A stretch of 64,000 bases of DNA from Verrucolacustris abundans (GTDB taxonomy: Bacteria; Verrucomicrobiota; Verrucomicrobiia; Methylacidiphilales; Verrucolacustridaceae), in the NCBI GenBank assembly GCA_965194535.1, contig OZ239145.1:1550001-1614000 (forward strand). The letters are read 5' to 3'. How positions within the stretch are numbered: position 1 is the first letter of the stretch; each line of letters starts with the position of its first letter. The translations under genes and the position numbers were made by a program. This document shows, piece by piece, positions 9,552 to 16,940 of the stretch. Below the pieces are notes generated by a model. It was not told the origin of the DNA. It saw nothing but the letters and a program-made list of their open reading frames with translations, and did no database searches.

Positions 9552-10214
9552 ATGATTTGTCGGACTTCCGAAGAAAAACATTCAGACCGCCGCTTCCAAT
9601 GCTGCCTGAAGCCCTATCTCAAGGTGAAAAAACACCGGGCTATGCGGACCTCCAAGAAATGCCGGACCGCAAAGTGCAGCCAGGCAAAATCCATCCCGTC
9701 AGCAGACATTAACCACCTGTTTAACCATGAGGCGATGCTCGCAGTCAGCCATGCCATCGAAGATCTCGCCCATGAAACCGCCAAGGGTGAACTGATCTCC
9801 ACCTTCCAGCACTTCGATAATTTTCTCCATCAGGAAGAGCGCTACCGGGAACTCGCCCGCCGATTAGATGCGGTCCGGGTCTGGGCCGAAGGCGAGCCTC
9901 CCACCCAGAAAGACGACATCGACTTTGTCCCCATCTTCCATCCCGAACTCACCCGCTACTGGGTTGTACTTTTCGATAGCCCTGAAATTCATGCCATTCT
10001 TTTCTGCAAACAGGCGAATCAGACCGACCATTTCCAACGAAAAGTCTTCTCCGGTTACTACAGCTTCAATCCCTTCGTGGTCCGCTCTCTCCGTCGGCGC
10101 TTCGAACTCCTCTCTTGCGGAATGTCTGGCGTCGTCAACCACTTCGAACGCTATTTTTCGCCGCAAATGCCCGATTCGCTGAACGACTTCGACACTCTTC
10201 TTGCTACCGCTTAA
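9552..10214 (+). CDS. DICT-like sensory domain protein (tentative)
   Basis: Up to 220 residues. From about residue 55 the sequence (NHEAMLAVSHAIEDLAHETA, then FDNFLHQEERYRELARR, YWVVLFDSPEIHAILFCKQ and FSGYYSFNPFVVRSL) resembles the DICT domain, a sensory module seen with diguanylate cyclases and histidine kinases. Here no output domain follows. The first 50 residues are basic, cysteine-containing and low in similarity to anything I know, so the true start may be later, for example the ATG at 9642. Cytoplasmic, with no signal peptide. Assignment rests on pattern memory only. Confidence 0.5.
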   Translation: MICRTSEEKHSDRRFQCCLKPYLKVKKHRAMRTSKKCRTAKCSQAKSIPSADINHLFNHEAMLAVSHAIEDLAHETAKGELISTFQHFDNFLHQEERYRELARRLDAVRVWAEGEPPTQKDDIDFVPIFHPELTRYWVVLFDSPEIHAILFCKQANQTDHFQRKVFSGYYSFNPFVVRSLRRRFELLSCGMSGVVNHFERYFSPQMPDSLNDFDTLLATA

Positions 10215-10236
10215 ACTGAGTTTGTTTCTTTTTCCT

Positions 10237-10782
10237 TTAGACCCAACCCAACTTCATTTTTCCAGCTTCACTGATCATCGATTGCGTCCACGCCGGTTCC
10301 CACACCAGTTCGACCTCCGCCTCTTTCACCCCCGGAACGGACAACACCTTATTGCGTGCATCGGCCTGAATCGTGGGTCCCATGCCACAACCTGGCGCGG
10401 TCAACGTCATCTTTACTTCCGCCCTCGAGCCACCAGCCGGAAGAGGTTTGAGTTCCATGCTGTAGACCAACCCCAAATCCACAACGTTCACGGGAATCTC
10501 CGGATCAAAAACCTCCTTTAACTTATCCCAAACTTTTTTCTCATCCGCAGGCTCGTTCGAGTCTGTAACTGGAACCACCACGGCCACTTTCGATAAACCC
10601 AACGCATCCTGATCCTTCTCCTCAATCCGAGCTAAGCCGAACGCCCCTGCCACCGTGTGACTTCCCCCCAACGACTGGGTCAACGTAACCTCCGTGTCCT
10701 TGGGTAGAATCAACGGAGAACCCGCGGGAATCGCCGTCGCGGGCACCTCTCGAGTTAATTTTGTCTGATCCCCTGGTTTCAT
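10237..10782 (-). CDS. sufT: iron-sulfur assembly protein SufT (MIP18/DUF59 domain)
   Basis: SufT proteins help mature iron-sulfur proteins. The 181-residue product has the SufT-specific N-terminal half (REVPATAIPAGSPLILPKDT, LGGSHTVAGAFGLARI) and a C-terminal MIP18 domain with FDPEIPVNVVDLGLVYSMEL and the conserved cysteine in LTAPGCGMGPTI. It starts 7 bp after the adenylate cyclase gene ends and is the last gene of the suf operon. Confidence 0.93.
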   Translation of the reverse strand: MKPGDQTKLTREVPATAIPAGSPLILPKDTEVTLTQSLGGSHTVAGAFGLARIEEKDQDALGLSKVAVVVPVTDSNEPADEKKVWDKLKEVFDPEIPVNVVDLGLVYSMELKPLPAGGSRAEVKMTLTAPGCGMGPTIQADARNKVLSVPGVKEAEVELVWEPAWTQSMISEAGKMKLGWV

Positions 10783-10789
10783 TCCAAAC

Positions 10790-12037
10790 TCACTTTACCT
10801 TCTGCAGAAAAAACATCTCTATCTCACCCTGATTCTTAATTGGTTTTTTACCACGCGCTTCGACCTCGATCCGATCCCCCATCAAATCCCGAAAATCCTT
10901 CGATAAATTGATCCGTCCAGGCTCCGACCCCTGCTGAATCCGTGCCGCAATGTTCACCGTATCTCCCCAAATGTCGTATGCCATTCGCTTCACCCCCACC
11001 ACCCCCGCGACTAACGGCCCGCAGTGGACTCCAATCCGAATGTTCCAATACTTTTTACCACTCGCCTCTACCTCACCCTTTCGCTTCAACACAAAAGCCA
11101 AGATTTCCTGAGCAAACTTCAACATCTTTCCACCCGCCTCCACTGGATCGCCCTGCAACCCCCCCACACAGAGATACCCATCCCCGATCGTCTTTAACTT
11201 CTCCACCCCATACCGAGCACTCAACCCGTCGAACAAACAAAACGCACGGTTCAACTCCTCCACCAACTCAGCAGGATTGTAGCTGGCCGCTACCGATGTG
11301 AAATCGCTGAAATCAGAAAACATCACCGTAGCCTTCTCATGCCCCACCGCCTTAACCTTTCCGTTCGCCCGCAACTCATTTGCGACATTTCCGGGAAATA
11401 TATTCGTAAGAAGAAACTCAGAGTTCTGCTTTTCGGCAGAAAGATCCGCCACCGCTTTCTCTAACTCCTGCCCCTTTTTCTCTAACTCCTCCTTCGCCTT
11501 CAAAGTCTCAATCTGCATTTGAATCTTATCCAGCAGAGTGAACTCTCTCTCCACCAACTTTCCAATCTGACCCAGCATCGTCAGATCATGATCCCCAAAT
11601 TCTCTCGCCTCGTGATCCGCTAGGCACAGCGTTCCCACCTTGTGTCCAGAAGGTCCCCGCAACGGTTGCCCCACATAAAAACGGATGAAAGGCTCACCCA
11701 AAACCATCGGGTTCGCCGCAAAGCGGTAATCCTGCAACGCATCAGGAACCACCATCGCCTTGTCCTCCAAAATCGCATGACCACAAAACGAAACGCTGCG
11801 TGACGTCTCATTCGCCTCAATTCCCACCTTGGACTTGAACCACTGCCGATCCTTATCAACCAGCGCGATATACGCGATCGGAACGCGAAAAAGGAGTTGG
11901 GTGAGCTGAACAATTCTGTCAAAACGCTCCTCCTGTGGGGAATCGATCAACTTCAAATCATCAAGGGCTGCTTGCCGGTCCGCCTCATTCATTGGAATGG
12001 CAGGAATCACGCAACCTTGTGTGTGAGAGAGGCTCAT
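10790..12037 (-). CDS. GAF domain plus class III adenylate cyclase
   Basis: The 415-residue product makes a nucleotide second messenger, most likely cAMP. Residues about 20-165 form a GAF domain (LKLIDSPQEERFDRIVQL, SFCGHAILEDKAMVVPDA, GTLCLADHEAREF). A coiled coil follows at about 175-205, then the cyclase domain. Metal ligands appear in MFSDFSDFT and TIGDGYL. The adenine-specifying Lys (EKLKTIGDG) and Asp (AYDIWGDT) and the transition-state Asn and Arg (TVNIAARI) are all present, so the catalytic set looks complete and adenylate- rather than guanylate-type. There is no membrane segment. The gene lies between sufD and sufT in the same direction, 43 bp after sufD and 7 bp before sufT, an unexpected place for a cyclase. 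The GAF ligand is unknown. Confidence 0.9.
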   Translation of the reverse strand: MSLSHTQGCVIPAIPMNEADRQAALDDLKLIDSPQEERFDRIVQLTQLLFRVPIAYIALVDKDRQWFKSKVGIEANETSRSVSFCGHAILEDKAMVVPDALQDYRFAANPMVLGEPFIRFYVGQPLRGPSGHKVGTLCLADHEAREFGDHDLTMLGQIGKLVEREFTLLDKIQMQIETLKAKEELEKKGQELEKAVADLSAEKQNSEFLLTNIFPGNVANELRANGKVKAVGHEKATVMFSDFSDFTSVAASYNPAELVEELNRAFCLFDGLSARYGVEKLKTIGDGYLCVGGLQGDPVEAGGKMLKFAQEILAFVLKRKGEVEASGKKYWNIRIGVHCGPLVAGVVGVKRMAYDIWGDTVNIAARIQQGSEPGRINLSKDFRDLMGDRIEVEARGKKPIKNQGEIEMFFLQKVK

Positions 12038-12080
12038 TGTTGTTTCTAAATAATCGTAGAGTGCCTTGTTTTGGACGTGA

Positions 12081-13493
12081 TTATTTTCCTAACCCCTGCA
12101 GTGCCCGCACATCCAAAATCTCCTCTTCCTTCAGATCGCCCTTGTCGAATCGGGAAGGCGAAAGAGGCTTTTCCAATGAATCCACTTGGCTCCTACGGGT
12201 CTTCATCGAGGCAAACTTTTCCGCAACAAGCGACCGCACCTCCTCGCCAATCTTTTTGTCGGGCAACCTTGCAATCACCTCTTCAAAAAACCCGTGGGCC
12301 AAAAGTTGGGCTCCCGTCCGGGGATTAATCCCCCTCGCCATCAGATAAAAAAGCTGATCCCGATCAATCTGTCCCGTTGTCGCTCCGTGTGTGCAACGCA
12401 CATCATCATTCAAAATCTCCAGCCCAGGCATCGAATCCGCCTCCGCCTCCGGATTCAGCAACAAGTTCCTGTTGTTCTGATACGCATCGGTCTTCGCTGC
12501 TCCAGGGGCCACTCGAATCAACCCCTTGAAAATCGATTTCGATCGGTCATCCAGCGCATTTTTGTAGAGTAAATCACTCCAAGTGTTCGGCACGTCATGA
12601 CACTGCAACGTCCGCTGATCAAACTCCTGCCGGTCGTTCCCAACCGAAAGTCCCAGCATCTCGCTCCGTGCACCGCCCCCCACCATCGTGCTTCGGCTCT
12701 CCTGCCGAGCATACGCCGCGCCCAAATTCACAAATAAACTTCTAGCCTCCCCATCCTTCTCCACTCTTGTGGAATTGAGCTGAAAACTTGTTACTTTCGA
12801 TCCCCATCTCTGAAAACAGATGAGATCTACCTTCGCGCCTGAGCCAACAATCAGGTCGCTTACCCCACAAGCCAGTCCTTTTCCCTCCATCTGCGTTGAC
12901 CCCAAATAGTCCACCACAGTCACCTTCGCATTTTCCTCAGCCACAATCAAAGTGTGGGGAAATACAGCCGATTCATCTCCATCCAACCAGTGAAATGAGA
13001 CTAGGGGAACCTTCAACTCCACATTCTTGGGGACATAGATCAGCACTCCAGCCTCGGCATTCGCCGCATGCAACGCCGCAAACTTTTGCGCCCCTAAATC
13101 AACAGGATGCGTCATAAAATACTTCTGCAGTAACTGAGGATGTTTCTTAAGTGCCCCGCCCAAAGATTCAAAAACCACACCCTGCTTTGCCAGTTCCTCC
13201 CCACCCTCCACTTGAATCAGACGATCATTGGAGAAAACCGCCCTTGCCGCATGGGGAAAGGGTGTCGCGCTTCTTTTTAGCAACTTTTCAGGACTCGTTT
13301 GCCCCATTCCACCCGGTTGAAAATTTCCTAGATGAATGGCATCCAGAGTCGCGAATCTCCAATCCTCCTCATTTCGCTTTGGCATCGGCAAAGCCTCGAA
13401 TCTTTTTCGAGCGCTCGCCTTACTCTCCTCCCACCAAGCCGGTCCCGTGCTGCCATTCCGACCCAAAGGAGTTTGCCCAAGTTTTCCCGACAC
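12081..13493 (-). CDS. sufD: Fe-S cluster scaffold subunit SufD
   Basis: SufD joins SufB and SufC in the scaffold that builds iron-sulfur clusters. The C-terminal half has the SufB/D core with NDDVRCTHGATTGQIDRDQLFYL and ARGINPRTGAQLL. The open frame reaches upstream to 13667 but would overlap the ferredoxin gene entirely. I place the start at a GTG (13493) because GAGG sits 5 nt before it and it follows the ferredoxin stop by 7 bp. That gives about 470 residues, near the family's usual length, beginning VSGKLGQTPLG. Confidence 0.93.
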   Translation of the reverse strand: MSGKLGQTPLGRNGSTGPAWWEESKASARKRFEALPMPKRNEEDWRFATLDAIHLGNFQPGGMGQTSPEKLLKRSATPFPHAARAVFSNDRLIQVEGGEELAKQGVVFESLGGALKKHPQLLQKYFMTHPVDLGAQKFAALHAANAEAGVLIYVPKNVELKVPLVSFHWLDGDESAVFPHTLIVAEENAKVTVVDYLGSTQMEGKGLACGVSDLIVGSGAKVDLICFQRWGSKVTSFQLNSTRVEKDGEARSLFVNLGAAYARQESRSTMVGGGARSEMLGLSVGNDRQEFDQRTLQCHDVPNTWSDLLYKNALDDRSKSIFKGLIRVAPGAAKTDAYQNNRNLLLNPEAEADSMPGLEILNDDVRCTHGATTGQIDRDQLFYLMARGINPRTGAQLLAHGFFEEVIARLPDKKIGEEVRSLVAEKFASMKTRRSQVDSLEKPLSPSRFDKGDLKEEEILDVRALQGLGK

Positions 13494-13500
13494 GTTTGCC

Positions 13501-13734
13501 TCAGGCGCCGTTGCTACCGATCGCTTCAACCGGACAACCTTCCATCGCCTCTTTCGCAAGCTTCTGCTCCTCGGGACTTTCGGGCTGCTTGTAGACGAAG
13601 GAATATCCACCATCGTCATTCCGTTTGAAGCTGGCTGGTGCTGTCTCCCGGCAGAGATCGCAGTCAATGCACTGGTTATCGACGTAGTAAGCTCCCGGAA
13701 TATTTTCTGGGTAGCGATTGGCAGTATCGGCCAT
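13501..13734 (-). CDS. small single-cluster [4Fe-4S] ferredoxin of the suf operon
   Basis: A 77-residue electron carrier. CIDCDLC at residues about 22-28 plus a fourth cysteine in GCPVEAIG can hold one [4Fe-4S] cluster; a second cluster motif is absent. It lies between sufB and sufD, 35 bp after sufB and 7 bp before the sufD start. It may supply electrons for cluster assembly, which is inferred from position. Confidence 0.9.
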   Translation of the reverse strand: MADTANRYPENIPGAYYVDNQCIDCDLCRETAPASFKRNDDGGYSFVYKQPESPEEQKLAKEAMEGCPVEAIGSNGA

Positions 13735-13769
13735 GGTCAGGTTTCTCCTCTTGGATGGATTCGTTTCAT

Positions 13770-15191
13770 TTAGCCCACCGACCCCTCCATCTCGAGGTCG
13801 ATCAGCCGTTTCAATTCAACACTGTATTCCATCGGGAACTGGCGGACGAGATCATTGACGAAGCCGTTTACGCTCAGACTCATCGCCTGCCCCTCTGTTA
13901 ATCCCCTTTGCTGCATGTAAAAAATCTGCTCCGCACTCACCTTCGACACACTGGCCTCATGCTGAACCGAATTTCCTTCTCCCCGGGTTACAATCGCCGG
14001 ATACGTGTCCGTCCTAGACTCCGTATCGATCAGGAGGGCATCGCACTCGGTGTTATTTTTACAACCTTTCAAATGTCTCGGGATATGAACCAATCCCCGA
14101 TAGGTAGCCCGACCCGACCCAATCGAGATCGATTTTGAAATAATATTGGAAGTGGTCTCATCTGCCGCATGAATCATCTTGGCACCGGTATCTTGGTGCT
14201 GACCGCTGTTCGCCAGCGCGATGGAGAGAACCTCACCCCGCGCCTTGCGACCCTTCAGAATGACCCCTGGATACTTCATCGTCAGACGTGAGCCAATATT
14301 ACAATCGATCCACTTGATTTCAGACTCCTCATGAGCCAACCCACGCTTCGTAACCAAATTAAACACATTCGGACTCCAGTTCTGCACAGTGATGTACTGC
14401 AGCTTCGCGCCCTTCATCGCCACCAACTCAACCACCGCACTGTGCAAGGTAACCGAATCAAATTTGGGGGCTGTGCAACCCTCCATATACGTCAGCTCTG
14501 CCCCCTCATCGACGATGATCAAGGTCCGCTCAAACTGGCCAAAATTCTCCGCATTGATTCTGAAATATGCCTGCAATGGGTGCTTCACCTTCACGCCCTT
14601 AGGCACGTAAATAAAGGAGCCCCCTGAAAATACCGCACTATTTAAGGCAGAAAACTTGTTGTCCGCCGTCGGAATCACTTTCCCAAACCACTTCCTGAAG
14701 ATCTCAGGATGGTCCTTTAGCCCTTCCCGACTTCCCACAAAGATCACCCCCTGCTCTGCCACGGCTTTTTTGATGTTCGAGTAAGCCGCCTCACTGTCGA
14801 ACTGCGCTTCCACACCCGCCAAGAACGCCCGCTCTTTTTCAGGGATTCCCAATCTTTCAAAGGTCTTCTTTACGTCATCTGGAACCTCATCCCACGTACG
14901 CTTTGGCTTCGCCCCTTTCGAGAGGTAGTAACGAAAATCATCAAAATGAATGCTTTCCAGATCTTTGCTGGCCCAATGGGTCGGCAGAGGTTTGTCTTTA
15001 AAAACTTTTAATGCTTTCTTTCGAAATTCACGCACCCAATCCGGGTCTTCTTTCGCATCGCAAATGTAATCGATCGTCTTCTCTGTGAGACCCGTACCTG
15101 CATCAAAGGCGTAATCCTCCGGGTAGGAAAAATTTCCCTGATCCTGATCAATCTTCAGGTCCGGTTTTTCTAACGTGTTTGTTTCACTCAT
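13770..15191 (-). CDS. sufB: Fe-S cluster scaffold subunit SufB
   Basis: SufB is the scaffold on which nascent clusters form together with SufC and SufD. The 473-residue product shows FVGSREGLKDHPEIFRKWFG, SFIYVPKGVKVKHPLQAYF, YMEGCTAPKFDS and the C-terminal QHEASVSKVSAEQIFYMQQR. The invariant cysteine of the N-C-T-E-C-D region (KGCKNNTECDALLID) is present. It begins with ATG at 15191, 9 bp after sufC. Confidence 0.97.
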   Translation of the reverse strand: MSETNTLEKPDLKIDQDQGNFSYPEDYAFDAGTGLTEKTIDYICDAKEDPDWVREFRKKALKVFKDKPLPTHWASKDLESIHFDDFRYYLSKGAKPKRTWDEVPDDVKKTFERLGIPEKERAFLAGVEAQFDSEAAYSNIKKAVAEQGVIFVGSREGLKDHPEIFRKWFGKVIPTADNKFSALNSAVFSGGSFIYVPKGVKVKHPLQAYFRINAENFGQFERTLIIVDEGAELTYMEGCTAPKFDSVTLHSAVVELVAMKGAKLQYITVQNWSPNVFNLVTKRGLAHEESEIKWIDCNIGSRLTMKYPGVILKGRKARGEVLSIALANSGQHQDTGAKMIHAADETTSNIISKSISIGSGRATYRGLVHIPRHLKGCKNNTECDALLIDTESRTDTYPAIVTRGEGNSVQHEASVSKVSAEQIFYMQQRGLTEGQAMSLSVNGFVNDLVRQFPMEYSVELKRLIDLEMEGSVG

Positions 15192-15200
15192 AATATTTCC

Positions 15201-15956
15201 TCAGGCCGTCACCAAGTTTTCGACCCAGTCGTAGCCTTTCTTTTCCATTTCCAATGCCAGCTCTTTCGGGCCGCTCTTCACGATCCGGCCATCCACCATC
15301 ACGTGAACCACGTCCGGCACAATATAGTCGAGTAATCGTTGATAGTGGGTGATCACCAAAATCCCCATCTTCGGACCACGGAGACTGTTCACCCCATGGG
15401 AGACAATCTTCAGCGCGTCGATATCTAACCCCGAATCAGTTTCATCCAGCACCGCATACTTCGGCTCCAGCATGGCCATTTGTAAAATCTCGTTCTTTTT
15501 CTTTTCCCCTCCCGAAAAACCGTCATTCACGGCCCTGGAAGTGAAAGAACGATCGATCTTCAACAGATCCATCTTCTTGTAGAGCTCGTTGTAATACTCC
15601 ACCGCGTCGATCTCCTGCCCCTCTGGACGCCTGGCGTTGAGCGCCGCCCTCATGAAATTGGCAATCGTCACTCCGGGAATTTCGCTAGGGTACTGGAAGG
15701 CAAGGAAAAGCCCTTCCCGAGCCCGAACATCCGGATCCAGACCCAAAATTGTCTTTCCATCCAACAACACATCTCCTCCCGTCACCTCATAATCAGGATG
15801 CCCCGCCATCACTTTAGCCAAGGTGCTCTTGCCCGACCCATTCTTCCCCATAATCGCATGCACCTCTCCCTTCGGAATCGTCAAGTTCAAGCCATGTAAA
15901 ATTTCGGTTCCGTTGATTGCTGCTTTCAGTCCTTTGATTTCGAGCGAGTTCTTCAT
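15201..15956 (-). CDS. sufC: Fe-S assembly ATPase SufC
   Basis: An ABC-type ATPase that drives conformational change in the SufB-SufD scaffold. Walker A (AIMGKNGSGKSTLAKV), the ABC signature variant NDGFSGGEKKKNEILQM and Walker B (YAVLDETDSGLDIDALK) are all present in 251 residues. The Asp replacing Glu after Walker B is usual for SufC. Its ATG overlaps the stop of the upstream regulator gene (ATGA, 15953-15956), so the two are translationally coupled. Confidence 0.97.
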   Translation of the reverse strand: MKNSLEIKGLKAAINGTEILHGLNLTIPKGEVHAIMGKNGSGKSTLAKVMAGHPDYEVTGGDVLLDGKTILGLDPDVRAREGLFLAFQYPSEIPGVTIANFMRAALNARRPEGQEIDAVEYYNELYKKMDLLKIDRSFTSRAVNDGFSGGEKKKNEILQMAMLEPKYAVLDETDSGLDIDALKIVSHGVNSLRGPKMGILVITHYQRLLDYIVPDVVHVMVDGRIVKSGPKELALEMEKKGYDWVENLVTA

Positions 15957-16390
15957 TTTGTTTTTCCTTTCGCCAAATGGCCGCGGAAGACCAACTCCAC
16001 CGAGTCGGCCTCGTACTCCCCCGGCAAAACTCCGGCTAACTCCTGCATCATGCCTGATGGGACCGGAACGTCATACACCCGACCTGTCTCTCGACAGTGA
16101 AAATGAGCATGGGGAGAAAGATTCGGGCAGTAGCGGGTAGGTTCCCGCTCAATATTGACCTGCTTTACCAAACCGCAGCTGACCAAGGTTTCCAGACAGT
16201 TGTAGACAGTAGCCATAGAGATGGTGGGCATCCGTGACTTGGTCCGGGCGTACACCTCATCGGCCGTCGGATGATCCCTCTGATCCAAAAGAACGCTGAA
16301 TACCGTTTCCCTTTGGGGGGTAGTTCTTTGACCGAAATGATCCAGAGCATCGCTCAAAGCACCCCGATCCATCTGTTTCAGGCTATTCAT
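15953..16390 (-). CDS. Fur/PerR-family regulator of the suf operon
   Basis: A 145-residue DNA-binding regulator, first gene of the suf operon. The winged-helix part (RTTPQRETVFSVL, HPTADEVYARTK, ISMATVYNCLETLV) is typical Fur. Metal-site candidates are His40, His94, His96 and Asp107. The structural zinc cysteines are mostly missing: where Fur/PerR has CxxCG the protein has CRETG (only Cys99), and there is no C-terminal CxxC pair. The position matching PerR Asp85 appears to be Cys88. It should therefore sense something with an altered site. A palindromic operator lies 17 bp upstream, which fits autoregulation of the operon. Whether it responds to iron, peroxide or cluster supply cannot be told. 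Confidence 0.92.
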   Translation of the reverse strand: MNSLKQMDRGALSDALDHFGQRTTPQRETVFSVLLDQRDHPTADEVYARTKSRMPTISMATVYNCLETLVSCGLVKQVNIEREPTRYCPNLSPHAHFHCRETGRVYDVPVPSGMMQELAGVLPGEYEADSVELVFRGHLAKGKTK

Positions 16391-16406
16391 CAGCCCATCA
16401 ACATAG

Positions 16407-16423
16407 TTTAGAATTATTCTAAA
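16407..16423. promoter_or_regulatory. PerR/Fur-type operator upstream of the suf operon
   Basis: TTTAGAATTATTCTAAA is a perfect 8-1-8 inverted repeat. Its core TTAGAAT-T-ATTCTAA has the 7-1-7 architecture of PerR/Fur boxes. It sits 17 bp before the ATG of the Fur-family gene, within the expected promoter region. It is probably the regulator's own site. Confidence 0.8.
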
Positions 16424-16446
16424 TCAAATTTTAAATATTCCGACAT

Positions 16447-16473
16447 TCCTCCACCGCTAGGCGTAACGGAGGA
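16447..16473 (-). terminator. possible terminator hairpin after sufE
   Basis: TCCTCC and GGAGGA form a 6-bp stem with a nested CGC/GCG pair. It lies 12 bp past the sufE stop on the transcript. There is no clear U-tract, so factor-independent termination is doubtful. Confidence 0.3.
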
Positions 16474-16484
16474 TCAAACTGACC

Positions 16485-16940
16485 CTATCCCCCCTCCGCC
16501 CTTTTCCGATCGGACCAAACCTTACAAATTCCCTTCATTCTTGAGAGAATATAGTAGGTCGTCTGACTCCTCACCCGCACCAACTGCGCCCCTACAATCT
16601 TAGGCACAAAATCACTCTCTAACTCCATGACCGCTTTCGGCGTCGTTCCCTCCAATCCCTTGCACAAAATCGCCGTCATCGCCTTGGTTAAGGTCTGCAC
16701 CTGAGGCCCCAGCGTCATCCGAAAATGACTCCTCCCCTCCTCATCCACTTTCAAAAAGACACCTACCGTATCCGCACACTCCTCATCCTTACGCACATCC
16801 TCCAAATCAAACTTCTCACCCTCTGCCGGTTCACACGACTTCGTCGTCATACTGTAAGAGACTAGACTCTCCCTCTTCTCCTCATCTGGGAGATGCTCAA
16901 AAAGATCCACCATCTCCTGCAACTTCTTTGGATAACTCAT
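16485..16940 (-). CDS. sufE: cysteine desulfurase activator SufE
   Basis: SufE accepts sulfur from SufS and passes it to the SufBCD scaffold. The start is the ATG at 16940 (MSYPKKLQEMVDLFEHLPDE), giving 151 residues; the open frame extends upstream but only through the mutase gene. The active-site cysteine is in DEECADTVGVFLKV, equivalent to the GCQS region of E. coli SufE. FRMTLGPQVQTLTKAMTAIL matches the family's central helix. It overlaps the end of the mutase gene by ATGA. No sufS is in the window. Confidence 0.9.
   Translation of the reverse strand: MSYPKKLQEMVDLFEHLPDEEKRESLVSYSMTTKSCEPAEGEKFDLEDVRKDEECADTVGVFLKVDEEGRSHFRMTLGPQVQTLTKAMTAILCKGLEGTTPKAVMELESDFVPKIVGAQLVRVRSQTTYYILSRMKGICKVWSDRKRAEGG

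Noticed and set aside
13501..13667. Longer SufD reaching into the ferredoxin gene
   Set aside because: The ferredoxin has all four cluster cysteines and good spacing, and the extra SufD residues look random; the GTG at 13493 has a Shine-Dalgarno.
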